Position numbers and translations under genes: made by a program | Notes under the pieces: model-generated | Database searches by the model: none | What the model was told of the DNA's origin: nothing | The model's input: the letters and a program-made list of their open reading frames with translations, nothing else | Shown here: in pieces, positions 8,435 through 17,327 of the stretch | How the letters are laid out: each line of letters opens with the position of its first letter | Numbering within the stretch: the first letter of the stretch is position 1 | From: JAYZAP01 sp964645285 | GTDB lineage: Bacteria > Pseudomonadota > Alphaproteobacteria > JAAXGF01 | DNA: 35,989 bases | NCBI GenBank assembly: GCA_964645285.1 | Contig: CAZYDR010000032.1 | Location: forward strand, 1-35,989 | Reading direction: 5' to 3'

Positions 8435-9274
8435 TCAGTCGCGGCTGGCGCAGAGAAAAGTAATCTGGCCCAGGTGACCGCGGGGCTTGTCATTATCGCT
8501 GACGAACGTATCGAGGGTGCCGGCGGCATCCAGGTCACGGACCTTGGTCAGGGCCGCGGCAAGTTCTTCCTCGTCGGCCAGTGCCCAGAATGAATCCCCG
8601 TCGCGCCACCACTTTTCCAGTGGCCCGCGACCATCGAAAAAGGTTTTCCCCTGGCCGACAGCATCGACCGGCACAAAGCGGCCACGAGGCGTCAGTCCGA
8701 CGTCGCTAAGCAGCGTCTCGATAGCTTCGAGAGGGGCGAACCCGGCACCCATGGCGCGCCGCGCGCCCGGCGCCAGGTGATAATACCAATAGGCGTCGCT
8801 GATCTGATCCTGACTGCAGGAGTTGATGGTCAGAGTACCGCCAGGTTTGAGCACCCGGACGAACTCGGTGAACACTTGGCGGTGCAGGGGATAGCCGGCA
8901 TCGGCGTCGTCAGGCAGGTGATGCAGCACCTGATTGATCATCACTCCGTCGAGACTGCCATCGTCGAACGGCAGTTCGCTGATCGAGCCCTGTTGAAAGG
9001 CGATGCGCCCGTCCGCCGCCTCGGCTTCGAGTTTGGCGCGGGCCTGGCCCAACATACCCTGGCTCATGTCCAGTGCTTCGATGCGGCCCACATGGCCAAC
9101 GATGGCCTTGGAATAGGAGCCGGTGCCACAGCCGGCGTCGAGTACCGTAAGTTCGGTCAAGGGTCGGCCCTGGCGGGTAAGACAGCCGAGAATGATCTCG
9201 GTCCCCACGGGGATGCGTGTCTGATCGTAGTTTTGGCTGGTGATGTCGTAGGTTTCGTAGCTGCTCACGGCCAT
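8435..9274 (-). CDS. Class I SAM-dependent methyltransferase
   Basis: The 279-residue protein has the Rossmann-type methyltransferase motifs in order. Motif I is VLDAGCGTGSYSKAI (about residues 48-62), an acidic residue ends strand 2 (EALDMSQGML), motif IV is LDGVMINQVLHHL, and motif V/VI is FTEFVRVLKPGGTLTINS. These bind S-adenosylmethionine. The acceptor substrate is not evident; the fold is of the UbiE/COQ5 and Methyltransf_11 type. The ATG at 9274 is preferred over frame-extending codons upstream. It has GGAG just before it and starts the typical SYETYDITSQNYDQTRIPVG N-terminus. It is probably co-transcribed with the YqaA gene and is divergent from the argE-like gene. Confidence 0.88.
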   Translation of the reverse strand: MAVSSYETYDITSQNYDQTRIPVGTEIILGCLTRQGRPLTELTVLDAGCGTGSYSKAIVGHVGRIEALDMSQGMLGQARAKLEAEAADGRIAFQQGSISELPFDDGSLDGVMINQVLHHLPDDADAGYPLHRQVFTEFVRVLKPGGTLTINSCSQDQISDAYWYYHLAPGARRAMGAGFAPLEAIETLLSDVGLTPRGRFVPVDAVGQGKTFFDGRGPLEKWWRDGDSFWALADEEELAAALTKVRDLDAAGTLDTFVSDNDKPRGHLGQITFLCASRD

Positions 9275-9390
9275 GGCTCCAGTACCGATAGAGGAAGCCG
9301 GACCATGCCGCCAAACGGCCCCGCTGACAAGACCAGACGATGCTGCTAGACATGGCGGCCAACAGGAAATCATGCAATCCGGAACGGGCT

Positions 9391-10557
9391 ATGGCAGGAG
9401 CTGAATACACGGCGCTTGAGATGATCGACCGGCTGGTCGCCTTCGACACCACCAGCCGCAATTCAAACCTCGAACTCATCGACTTCGTCGCCGACTATCT
9501 TGCTGGTCATGGCATCGATTCAACCCGCACATTCGATGATGACGGCGGCAAGGCTAATCTGTTCGCCAGCCTGGGGCCAGAGCAACCCGGCGGCGTCGTG
9601 CTGTCGGACCACACCTACGTGGTGCCGGTGGACGGCCAGGCCTGGGACACCGATCCATTTACGGTGGTCCGCAACAATGGCCGACTCTACGGCCGCGGCA
9701 CCTCGGACATGAAGAGCTTTATCGCCATCGCCCTCGCCCTGGCGCCGACGTTCAAGGCCCATGGCCTGGCGGTGCCGCTGCATCTGGCGTTGAGTTATGA
9801 CGAGGAGATCGGCTGCCTCGGCGTTGACCGAATGATAGAGGGCATCGCGGCGGCCGGAATCGAGCCGCAAATCGTCATCGTCGGCGAACCCACGGGCATG
9901 CGCGTGGCCAACGCGCACAAGGGTATCTATTCATTCCACACCCTGGTCACCGGCCACGAAGCCCATTCCAGCGCCACCAATATGGGCGTCAACGCGGTCA
10001 TGATCGCGGCCAGGATGGTTGCCTTCCTGGGCGACCTGGCCGAGGAAATGAAGAGCCGGGCCAAGCCGGACAGCGGTTTCGAGCCACCCTACACATCCGT
10101 ACATATGGGCACCATAGAAGGCGGCACAGCGCTCAACATCATTCCGCGCGAGTGCCGTTTCCGGTGGGAGTATCACTTGTTTTCCGGCGTCGACGAAGAT
10201 GAAATAATAAGTCGTTTCAACGAGTTATCTGCCGATCTTGAACTCGCCATGAAAGCGGTCGCCGACCATACGGGCATCCACACCACACCACGGTCGCGAG
10301 TGCCGGGGCTGGAGCCCGAGGCGGCGTCCCTGGCCGAACAACTGGTCATGACCCTGACCGGCGACAACCGGGCCCTGAAAGTCTCCTACGCCACCGAGGC
10401 CGGCAAGTTCCGGCGCTCCGGCGCCTCGACGGTGATTTGCGGTCCCGGCCACATCGTCCAGGCCCACAAGCCCAACGAGTTTATTGATGTGGCCCATGTC
10501 GAGGACTGCGAGGCCTTCATGCGCCGCCTCATGGACCGCCTGCGCCAGTCCCTGTAG
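9391..10557 (+). CDS. argE: Acetylornithine deacetylase-like M20 metallopeptidase with altered HxD motif
   Basis: The 388-residue protein follows ArgE of alphaproteobacteria along its whole length: MIDRLVAFDTTSRNSNLELI at the start and a GPG...QAHKPNEFI ending. ArgE removes the acetyl group from N-acetylornithine in arginine synthesis. Of the M20 two-zinc residues, D106 (GRGTSDMKSF), E138/E139 (SYDEEIGCLG), E166 (VGEPT) and H359 (QAH) are present. The first motif, normally SGHTDVVPVDG, reads SDHTYVVPVDG. The zinc ligand H74 is kept, but the Asp two residues later is Tyr (codon 9616-9618) and the Gly before it is Asp. In M20 enzymes that Asp supports the metal ligand, so activity may be lost or changed. 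The start at 9391 is chosen by family length; the ribosome site is weak. A LbH and a VOC gene follow closely, and argD-argF lie 3-6 kb away on the other strand. Confidence 0.85.
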   Translation: MAGAEYTALEMIDRLVAFDTTSRNSNLELIDFVADYLAGHGIDSTRTFDDDGGKANLFASLGPEQPGGVVLSDHTYVVPVDGQAWDTDPFTVVRNNGRLYGRGTSDMKSFIAIALALAPTFKAHGLAVPLHLALSYDEEIGCLGVDRMIEGIAAAGIEPQIVIVGEPTGMRVANAHKGIYSFHTLVTGHEAHSSATNMGVNAVMIAARMVAFLGDLAEEMKSRAKPDSGFEPPYTSVHMGTIEGGTALNIIPRECRFRWEYHLFSGVDEDEIISRFNELSADLELAMKAVADHTGIHTTPRSRVPGLEPEAASLAEQLVMTLTGDNRALKVSYATEAGKFRRSGASTVICGPGHIVQAHKPNEFIDVAHVEDCEAFMRRLMDRLRQSL

Positions 10558-10596
10558 TCTTTCGCTCTCCGCGCGACGGACAGGAAGGAAACCGCC

Positions 10597-11208
10597 ATGT
10601 TGATCGAGCACCAGGAACGAGAACCGCAGATTCACGAAACCGCCTATATCGCACCCACCGCCGTAGTCTGCGGCAACGTTTCCATCGGCGCCCAGTGCCA
10701 CATTATGTTTGGCGCCGCCATTATCGCCGAGGGCGGCAAGGTGACTCTGGGCGATCACTGCATCGTCATGGAGAACGTGGTGATCCGAAGCTCGGCCCGC
10801 CACACGGTGAAGATCGGCAACCACGTGCTCATCGGACCGCGCGCCTACCTCACTGGCTGCACCGTGGCCGATGATGTCTTCCTGGCCACCGGCGCCACCA
10901 TCTTCAACGGCGCTCGCATCGGCACCCGCGCCGAGGTACGGATCAACGGCACGGTGCATTTGAAAACCAACGTGCCGCCCGACGCCACCGTGCCCATCGG
11001 TTGGGTCGCGGTGGGCGATCCGGCGGAGATGCATCCGCCCAGCGAGCACGACGAAATCTGGAAAGTCCAGGACCCGCTAGACTTCCCCGGCACGGTGTTC
11101 GGCCTGACCCGTCCTGCCCCCGGCGAGACCAACATGCCCGAGCTCACCCGGCGCTACGCCCGCGCTCTGACCAAACACAAGAACGACCGTATTCTCTACG
11201 GAGAATAG
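10597..11208 (+). CDS. Left-handed beta-helix hexapeptide-repeat protein (gamma carbonic anhydrase-like fold)
   Basis: The 203-residue protein has a strong AGGAAGG ribosome site. From residue 15 to about 135 it shows repeated hexapeptides with I/V/L at every sixth position (TAYIAP, AVVCGN, VSIGAQ, CHIMFG, VTLGDH and so on), the pattern of a left-handed parallel beta-helix. The overall layout is closest to gamma carbonic anhydrase-like proteins, which are trimers with zinc held by three His. Here RHTVKIGNH keeps one or two His. The usual later GH and LHG positions read GP and LTG, so a complete zinc site is unlikely. The C-terminal 60 residues form a non-repeat extension ending in a helical, basic stretch. 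It sits 39 nt after the argE-like gene and 11 nt before the VOC gene. An acyltransferase or structural role is possible; the function is open. Confidence 0.8.
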   Translation: MLIEHQEREPQIHETAYIAPTAVVCGNVSIGAQCHIMFGAAIIAEGGKVTLGDHCIVMENVVIRSSARHTVKIGNHVLIGPRAYLTGCTVADDVFLATGATIFNGARIGTRAEVRINGTVHLKTNVPPDATVPIGWVAVGDPAEMHPPSEHDEIWKVQDPLDFPGTVFGLTRPAPGETNMPELTRRYARALTKHKNDRILYGE

Positions 11209-11219
11209 GAGGACGCTCG

Positions 11220-11630
11220 ATGACTTTCGAGATCAAGGGTATCGATCATGTGGTGTTGCGGGTCGCCGACATTGACCGCGCACTGGGGTTCTATTGCGAG
11301 GTACTCGGTTGCATCGTGGAGCGTCGGCTTGAGGACATCGGGCTTTACCAGCTGCGCGCCGGCGCCGCGATCATCGATCTGGTGCCGCTCGCATCCGAAC
11401 TGGGGCGCCTCGGCGGTGCCGGGGTCGGCGCCGAGGGCCGCAACATGGACCATTTCGCCATACGGATCGAACCGTTCGACGAAGCGCCCTTGCGGGCCCA
11501 TTTGGCGGCTCATGGCATTGACGCCGGCGAGGTAAAATCATGCTATGGCGCCGAGGGTGACGGACAGTCGTTTTACATCGAGGATCCGGACGGCAACACG
11601 GTGGAACTCAAGGGACCACGCTTCACCTGA
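11220..11630 (+). CDS. VOC/glyoxalase superfamily protein
   Basis: The 136-residue protein is one vicinal-oxygen-chelate domain made of two beta-alpha-beta-beta-beta modules. The first module opens with IDHVVLRVADIDRALGFYCEVLG, the second contains MDHFAIRI, and the end is FYIEDPDGNTVELKG. Metal-ligand positions of the family are seen as H10 in the first strand and the Glu of the last strand (NTVELKG), with another His in MDHFAI. Such proteins include glyoxalase I, dioxygenases and resistance proteins, and the substrate cannot be told. The ATG at 11220 has an AGGAGG site 7 nt upstream. The frame is open further upstream only as a shadow of the beta-helix gene. It is third in an argE-like / beta-helix / VOC run on one strand. 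Confidence 0.9.
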   Translation: MTFEIKGIDHVVLRVADIDRALGFYCEVLGCIVERRLEDIGLYQLRAGAAIIDLVPLASELGRLGGAGVGAEGRNMDHFAIRIEPFDEAPLRAHLAAHGIDAGEVKSCYGAEGDGQSFYIEDPDGNTVELKGPRFT

Positions 11631-11725
11631 TTGGCACATGTACAATTTTCTATGATACGGTCCTGGCAACCTGGGAATGATCGCGCCTAGCACGTTTGGG
11701 CGCAGCGAAGAAAGGCATATCCGCC

Positions 11726-12805
11726 ATGTCGAGCGTACGCCACCCCATCAGTGGGTCCTTTGCCTGGACCGGAGACGAGCTCGCCGCCAACAAGCGGTGG
11801 ATCCGGGAATTGTCCGCCGACGAGGTCCAACAGATCGATACGGCGATTACGACCTATGAGAATTCCGGGCAGCCATGGCATGAGGCTAATCGCACAACGC
11901 TTCCCCTGGCGGGCTTCGGCGATCTGTTCCAAGATGCGGCGGAGGAGCTGGAAAACGGCCTCGGCCTGTTCCGCCTGAGAGGCATCCCCATCGAAGGCCG
12001 CCACCAGGACTCACTCAAAGCGTTCTATCTTTCGTTCGGTGATCATATAGGCACCCTGGTTCCCCAGAGCCTGGAAGGTCAGCAGATCACCGCCATCGAG
12101 GATGAAGGCGCCAAGTCCAACGAGTACGGAATTATCGATGATCAGGAGACGGAAGGCGGCTTCCGTTCATCCCGTACCCGGGCCTTCTCGAGCGCCGGCC
12201 AGCGCTTCCATACGGACCGCTGCGACGTGGTCAGCCTGCTGTGCACGCACCAGGCGAAAGTCGGTGTCCACAGCAAGATCGCCAGCGCCGTTGCGATCTA
12301 CAACACCATGCTTGAGCGCCGTCCCGATTTGTTGGAAGAACTCTTTACCGAGTACCCGCGCAGCCGCTTTGGCGAAGAAGTAAACGACGCTTCGGTGCAT
12401 TACATGTTTCCGGTTTTCACTCAGAAAAACGGCAAGTTCTCGACCCACTATTCACGCACTTACGTGGAAGCCTCCCAGACCAACCCCGATGTCCCCCGCC
12501 TGCGCCCGGAACAGGACAAGGCCCTCGACCTGTTGGCCGAGCTGGCTCAAGAGCTTTGCTTCGAGATGACCATGCAGCCGGGCGATATCCAGATGCTCAA
12601 CAATCATGTGCTGTATCACGCCCGCGATCCTTACGAGGATGACGCGGCGTCGGGCCAGCGCCGCTGTCTCTACCGCTTGTGGCTGGCCATGCCCAATAGC
12701 CGCGAACTGCCCGACAGTTTCGAGGTGCTGTTCGGCAACACCGATCCAGGCACCATCCGCGGCGGCATCTGGCCGCCTAATCGGGAATATCAACTCCCCT
12801 TATAG
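11726..12805 (+). CDS. TauD/TfdA-like Fe(II)/2-oxoglutarate-dependent oxygenase
   Basis: The 359-residue protein has the double-stranded beta-helix signature of TauD/clavaminate-synthase-like oxygenases. The iron-binding HxD is at H162-D164 (RFHTDRCDVVSLL), and the distal His lies in NNHVLYHARDPY (H298 by the usual spacing). Arg residues for 2-oxoglutarate lie just after it (GQRRCLYRLWLAM). These enzymes couple 2-oxoglutarate decarboxylation to hydroxylation of a small molecule. The long N-terminal half (110 residues before the jelly roll) fits the catabolic TauD-like group with a C-terminal PPNREYQLPL tail. The ATG at 11726 is chosen over an upstream TTG at 11696, because a GAAAGG lies about 8 nt upstream of it. 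It is separated from the VOC gene by 95 nt and may have its own promoter. Confidence 0.9.
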   Translation: MSSVRHPISGSFAWTGDELAANKRWIRELSADEVQQIDTAITTYENSGQPWHEANRTTLPLAGFGDLFQDAAEELENGLGLFRLRGIPIEGRHQDSLKAFYLSFGDHIGTLVPQSLEGQQITAIEDEGAKSNEYGIIDDQETEGGFRSSRTRAFSSAGQRFHTDRCDVVSLLCTHQAKVGVHSKIASAVAIYNTMLERRPDLLEELFTEYPRSRFGEEVNDASVHYMFPVFTQKNGKFSTHYSRTYVEASQTNPDVPRLRPEQDKALDLLAELAQELCFEMTMQPGDIQMLNNHVLYHARDPYEDDAASGQRRCLYRLWLAMPNSRELPDSFEVLFGNTDPGTIRGGIWPPNREYQLPL

Positions 12806-12827
12806 ACGAGCCGGGCCACCGGTTTAA

Positions 12828-13424
12828 TCAGCGGATATAGTCGCCGAGATAACGCCTGATCGTGGATTCGAGTTCGACATCGAGTTCGCGCATGACCTGT
12901 TCTGTCAGCTCAAACCAGATCTGCTCGCGCTCCACCAGGGTGATGCCTTCAGGCACGCTCCGGGTGCGATGGGCCACCGCCTCGACCCGCCCCTCGGTCT
13001 CGCCCAGGCTGTTGATGATCTCGATGCGGATTATTACTTTTGCATCGTAACGCGCTGCCTGGTCATCGATAAACGCACCCTTGATGCCCGAGGTCGTATC
13101 CAGCGCCGTTTCAATCACCGGGGCCTCGAGCAGGGTGACCCGAACGATCCCCTGGAGCCCGACCGCGGCAATCCGGTCAGCGGCCCAGCGCCGCGCCACT
13201 ACCGTCGGGCGTACGGGGAACAGATGTTCGACATTGGGCATCGTGGCCGGCGGCACATAGGCCTGAACATAGTCGACGTCATGAACGTCGAACTGGATCG
13301 GGGCCTGGTGAGTAAAGGTGATATCAGGATAGCGCGGCGTCGGGTCCGGCGTTTCACAGGCGGCCAGAACCAATACGGTGACCGCGGCGGCACAGCGCAA
13401 AGCAGTGGACGAAAAGGTCATCAT
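12828..13424 (-). CDS. Conserved lipoprotein of unknown function
   Basis: The 198-residue product begins with a basic n-region and a hydrophobic core ending in the lipobox LAAC (Cys about residue 22). It is therefore predicted to be cleaved by signal peptidase II and anchored to a membrane. Two ATG codons stand side by side at 13424 and 13421. The mature part has an extended N-terminus (TPDPTPRYPDITF) and then an alpha/beta domain. One helix region (VVARRWAADRIAAVG) and strands with VIIRIEIIN lead to a final amphipathic helix. I do not recognise a named family. It lies downstream of argF with a 76-nt gap and converges on the TauD-like gene, and it may simply be the last gene after the arginine pair. 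Confidence 0.8.
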   Translation of the reverse strand: MMTFSSTALRCAAAVTVLVLAACETPDPTPRYPDITFTHQAPIQFDVHDVDYVQAYVPPATMPNVEHLFPVRPTVVARRWAADRIAAVGLQGIVRVTLLEAPVIETALDTTSGIKGAFIDDQAARYDAKVIIRIEIINSLGETEGRVEAVAHRTRSVPEGITLVEREQIWFELTEQVMRELDVELESTIRRYLGDYIR

Positions 13425-13500
13425 CGGGGCGCTTTCAGCGGTAATGCAGAACCCTATGATCGCACGCCACACCCGGCCGGTTCAAGGCTTGGCCGCACAA

Positions 13501-14412
13501 TTACGCCATGCACCACTGCATGATGCCCTTCTGGACGTGAAGGCGGTTCTCAGCCTCGTCCCAGACTACCGACTGAGGGCCGTCGATGACCGAGGCAGTC
13601 ACTTCCCTCTCACGATAGGCCGGCAGGCAGTGCATGAAAATCGCGCCGTCGTTGGCCAGACCCATGACCCGGTCGTTGACCTGATAGGGCGTCAACATGG
13701 ATTCGTTGATATCGCCACGCTCGGTATTCATGGACACCCAGGTGTCGGCATTGATGCAGTCGGCGCCACTGACCATGGCGTCCATGTCATCGTTGACGGT
13801 GACGTCGGCATTGTTGGTCGCCGCCCAGTCAAGAATATCCTGCGGCGGCCTGAGCCCATCGGGGCAGGCCAGGCGCAGGGTAAAATCCAAGCGCGCCGCC
13901 GCCTGTATCCACGACACAGCCATGTTGTTGCCGTCGCCGACCCAGGTCACCACACGGTCCTTGATTGGGCCAAGGTGTTCCTCGAATGTCATGACGTCGG
14001 CCATCAACTGGCACGGGTGGGTGCGGTCGGTTAGGCCGTTGATGACCGGCACGCTGGCAAACTCGGCAAGTTCGAGCAGTTTGCTGTGCTCGGTAGTGCG
14101 AATCATGATGATATCGACGTAGCGCGACAACACCCGCGCCGTATCGGCAATGGTCTCGCCACGCCCCAAGTGGGTGTCGATGGGCGACAGCATAACGGTC
14201 TCGCCGCCAAGCTGGCGCATGCCCACGTCGAACGACACCCGGGTACGGGTCGACGGCTTCTCGAAAATCATCGCCAGGGTCTTGCCGGCCAGAGGCGCAT
14301 CGGCGGTGCCGGCCTTGAGCGCGGCCTTGGTTGTCACCGCCCAGTCGAGAATATGGCGCAGCGTCGGTCCGTCGAGTTCGTCGACGTCGAGAAAATGGCG
14401 CGGCCCGGTCAT
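13501..14412 (-). CDS. argF: Ornithine carbamoyltransferase
   Basis: The 303-residue protein carries the carbamoyl-phosphate signature STRTR (residues 54-58) and HPCQ (132-135). The ornithine-binding DTWVSM segment is present, and the catalytic HCLPA (H261, C262). It condenses carbamoyl phosphate and ornithine to citrulline in arginine synthesis, in the cytoplasm. The length is normal for the anabolic enzyme. Its ATG overlaps the argD stop (ATGA, 14409-14412), so the two are translationally coupled. This argD-argF arrangement is common in alphaproteobacteria. All key residues are intact. Confidence 0.97.
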   Translation of the reverse strand: MTGPRHFLDVDELDGPTLRHILDWAVTTKAALKAGTADAPLAGKTLAMIFEKPSTRTRVSFDVGMRQLGGETVMLSPIDTHLGRGETIADTARVLSRYVDIIMIRTTEHSKLLELAEFASVPVINGLTDRTHPCQLMADVMTFEEHLGPIKDRVVTWVGDGNNMAVSWIQAAARLDFTLRLACPDGLRPPQDILDWAATNNADVTVNDDMDAMVSGADCINADTWVSMNTERGDINESMLTPYQVNDRVMGLANDGAIFMHCLPAYREREVTASVIDGPQSVVWDEAENRLHVQKGIMQWCMA

Positions 14413-15590
14413 GACGCCAGGTCCGCAAGGGTGGTGTCAAGAATGGCGATGGCCTCGTCCATGTGGCTGTCTTCGACAGTCAGCGGCGGCAGTACGCGAA
14501 TGACGTTCTCGGCGGCGGGCACCGTCAACATGCCATTGTCGGCCAGAGCGGCGACCACGGCGCCGGCCTCGGCCGCTTCGCTGCGAATCCTGATGCCCAG
14601 CATCAGGCCGAGACCACGCACGCCTTCAACAATGTCCGCATGTTTGGTTGCGAGACCCTCGAGACGCTGACGCAACGCCGCGCCCTTCTGCTGGACGCCG
14701 TCGAGGAACCCATCGGCCAGCATGATATCGAGAACGCCGTTGGCCACGGCCATGGCCAGGGGGTTGCCGCCGAAGGTGGAGCCGTGAGTGCCCGGCCCCA
14801 TGCAGGCGGCGGCGCGCTCGGTGGCAAGGCAGGCCGCCACCGGGAAGCCGCCGCCAAGCGCCTTGGCGATGGCCATGATGTCAGGCGTCACCCCGGCCCA
14901 TTCGTAGGCGAAAAGCTTACCGGTCCGGCCCATGCCGCACTGGATTTCGTCGAAGAACAGCAACAGGCCGAACTCGTCGGCCGTGGCGCGCAAGGCGCGC
15001 AGGTAATCGGCATCCATGGGCCGGATGCCGCCCTCGCCCTGGACCGGCTCGACCAGAATGGCGGCGGTCTCGGGTGTGATGGCGTCGCGTAGCATATTGA
15101 GATTGCCGAACGGCACTTGATCGAAGCCGTCGGTCGTCGGGCCGAACCCGGCGAGATGCTTCTCCTGGCCGCCGGCGGCGATGGTCGCCATGGTGCGTCC
15201 GTGGAACGCACCTTCCGACGTGATGATGCGGTAGCGCCCGGGATTGCCGGAATCGTCATGGTACTTGCGCACCATCTTGAAGCCGCACTCCATGGCCTCG
15301 GCGCCGGAGTTGTTGAACAGCATGGTGTCAGCAAAGCTGTTGGCCACCAGGCGCTCGGCAAGGCGCTGCTGGTGCGACATCTGGAACAGGTTCGAGGTAT
15401 GCCAGAGCTGGCCCGCCTGCTCGGTCAGTATCTTGACCAGGTGGGGATGGCAGTGGCCCAGAGCATTGACCGCGATGCCCGACGAGAAGTCGAGAAATCG
15501 CCGACCGTCAGTGGCATGGAGGTAGACCCCCTCGCCGCGCTCAAACCCGAACTCGGTGCGCGCATAGGTCGGCATAATCGGCGTAATCAC
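14409..15590 (-). CDS. argD: Acetylornithine aminotransferase (may also act on succinyldiaminopimelate)
   Basis: The 393-residue protein is a class III PLP aminotransferase. It has the phosphate-binding NNSGAEAMECGFKM region (about 93-106) and the cofactor Asp in LLFFDEIQCGMGRTG (D214). The Schiff-base Lys is in IAKALGGGFP (K243). It forms N-acetylornithine from the semialdehyde with glutamate as amino donor; ArgD proteins often double as DapC in lysine synthesis. The start is a GTG at 15590, supported by a strong GAGGAGGAGG site about 8 nt upstream. An in-frame ATG at 15575 would trim five residues. It is the first gene of the argD-argF operon. The promoter must lie in the 235-nt gap shared with the divergent amidohydrolase. 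Confidence 0.96.
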   Translation of the reverse strand: MITPIMPTYARTEFGFERGEGVYLHATDGRRFLDFSSGIAVNALGHCHPHLVKILTEQAGQLWHTSNLFQMSHQQRLAERLVANSFADTMLFNNSGAEAMECGFKMVRKYHDDSGNPGRYRIITSEGAFHGRTMATIAAGGQEKHLAGFGPTTDGFDQVPFGNLNMLRDAITPETAAILVEPVQGEGGIRPMDADYLRALRATADEFGLLLFFDEIQCGMGRTGKLFAYEWAGVTPDIMAIAKALGGGFPVAACLATERAAACMGPGTHGSTFGGNPLAMAVANGVLDIMLADGFLDGVQQKGAALRQRLEGLATKHADIVEGVRGLGLMLGIRIRSEAAEAGAVVAALADNGMLTVPAAENVIRVLPPLTVEDSHMDEAIAILDTTLADLAS

Positions 15591-15825
15591 GGCTCATTCC
15601 TCCTCCTCGGGGCGCCAGCGGCGCGAAGAGCGCAGAATATGGGTCGCGCGCCGCGCCCTGTCAACGCGAACACACCGCCTCACCGACTGCCGATTTGTGT
15701 TAACGTCGGCGCCATCAAGACCACTGCGCCGGAAGACCAGCCAAACCGATGCCGTTTCTCCCTCATTTCGGTCCCAAGGAACGCCCTTTCGGGCCGGTCG
15801 TTGAGCGCCGGATCGGACCAACATA

Positions 15826-17325
15826 ATGACCGCACCGCGTTTCCAGGTCGTCCGCGGCGGACGGCTGCTCGACATTGCCGGCCATAAGGCCGACTTCTCG
15901 GATATTCTGATCGAGGGCGACGTCATTCGCGAGATCGGCGCTCCCGGCATGGCCGTGCCCGAGGACGCCCGGGAAGTCGATGCCGAGCGGCGTCTCATCA
16001 TGCCCGGCCTGGTCAACGCCCATACCCATGGACATGGCACCCTGGCCAAGGGCACGGGCGACCGCTGGACCCTGGAGTTGCTGCTCAACGCCGGCCCGTG
16101 GATTAGCGGCGGCCGTATTCACAGCGACAAGTACCTGGCGGCCCAGCTCAACGCCACCGATATGATCACCAAGGGCTGCACCGCCTGCTACGACCTCTAT
16201 TTCGAGTTTCCCCTGCCAACCACCGAAGGCATGGATTCGGTCGCCCAGGCTTATGCCGAAACCGGCATCCGCGCTGTTGTCGCGCCGATGATGGCGGACA
16301 AGCTGTTCTTCGAGGCCGTCCCCGGCCTCGTGGACGCCCTGCCCGGTGGCTTGCGCAAGCGGGTCGATCAATTCAAGGCGGCGCCCTTTGATGAAAACCT
16401 GGCGGCGGCCCGCCATATGATTCACGGTTGGACCCAGGATCGCGACCAGGTACGCCCGGCCCTGGCCCCGACCATTCCGCTTCATTGCAGCGACGCGTTT
16501 ATCATCGCGTGCCGGGACCTGGCCGCTGATGAGGACGTGGGTCTGCACATGCATCTGGCGGAATCGAAAGTCCAGGCGGTGTCGGGCATGACCCGCTATG
16601 GCAAAACCCTGACCGCCCATCTCGACGATCTCGGCTTCCTCGGGCCCCATTTCACCGGCGCCCATTCCGTGTGGCTCGACGGTGACGATATCAAACGCAT
16701 GGCCGACAACGGGGCGTCGGTGGCGCACAATCCCGGCAGCAACCTGCGCCTCGGATCGGGCATCGCCCCGGTGCGCAATATGCTGGCGGCCGGCGTCAAC
16801 GTCGGCATCGGCACCGATGGCTCCAATTGCTCGGACAATCAGAACATGTTCGACGCCACCCGCTTCGCGTCCTTCGTGTCGCGGGTGCGTTCGCCGGACT
16901 ACGAGACCTGGCTCGCCACCGACGAGGTGCTGACAGCGGCGACCCAGGGCAGCGCCCGAACCCTGGGCATGGGCGACGCCATCGGCCAGATCACGCCGGG
17001 CTACAAGGCCGACCTGGTGTTTCTTGATCTCGACAACATCAACTTTGTGCCGTTCAACGACCCGACCAATCAGATCGTCCACAGCGAGGATTCCAGCGCC
17101 GTCTCCAGCGTCATGGTTGGCGGCCGCACGGTGTTCCACCAGCGCCGCTTCACCACCTTCGACTACGGCAAACTGGTGGTCGATGCGGAAACGGCGGTCG
17201 AGCGCCTGCGCGGCGCCACCGCCGAGGCGCGCGAACTGGCGACGGTCCTGGAGGATCACGTGGGCCACTACTGCGTCGGCCTCGCCCGCCAGCCCTACCA
17301 CATTCAGCACGGCCTCGGCTGGTAG
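15826..17325 (+). CDS. Amidohydrolase of the TrzA/AtzB/cytosine-deaminase type
   Basis: The 499-residue protein is a one-metal amidohydrolase. It has LIMPGLVNAHTHGHG (HxH), HMHLAESKVQAV (metal His and Glu), TGAHSVWL (His) and GIGTDGSNCSD (catalytic Asp). The flanking beta-sandwich ends in YKADLVFLDLDN. Relatives deaminate or dechlorinate purines, pyrimidines and s-triazines, or hydrolyse ring C-N bonds; the exact substrate is not clear. The second half of the motif set, with SDNQNMFDA, is typical of the atrazine-chlorohydrolase-like group. The ribosome site is weak. The gene ends only 2 nt before the B3/B4-domain gene, so the two are surely co-transcribed. Together with the hydantoin genes further on it suggests breakdown of nitrogen-rich ring compounds. 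Confidence 0.88.
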   Translation: MTAPRFQVVRGGRLLDIAGHKADFSDILIEGDVIREIGAPGMAVPEDAREVDAERRLIMPGLVNAHTHGHGTLAKGTGDRWTLELLLNAGPWISGGRIHSDKYLAAQLNATDMITKGCTACYDLYFEFPLPTTEGMDSVAQAYAETGIRAVVAPMMADKLFFEAVPGLVDALPGGLRKRVDQFKAAPFDENLAAARHMIHGWTQDRDQVRPALAPTIPLHCSDAFIIACRDLAADEDVGLHMHLAESKVQAVSGMTRYGKTLTAHLDDLGFLGPHFTGAHSVWLDGDDIKRMADNGASVAHNPGSNLRLGSGIAPVRNMLAAGVNVGIGTDGSNCSDNQNMFDATRFASFVSRVRSPDYETWLATDEVLTAATQGSARTLGMGDAIGQITPGYKADLVFLDLDNINFVPFNDPTNQIVHSEDSSAVSSVMVGGRTVFHQRRFTTFDYGKLVVDAETAVERLRGATAEARELATVLEDHVGHYCVGLARQPYHIQHGLGW

Positions 17326-17327
17326 CC

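Noticed and set aside
15763..17310. 515-residue minus-strand frame opposite the amidohydrolase
   Set aside because: It is antisense to a gene with all metal motifs intact; composition is that of a shadow.
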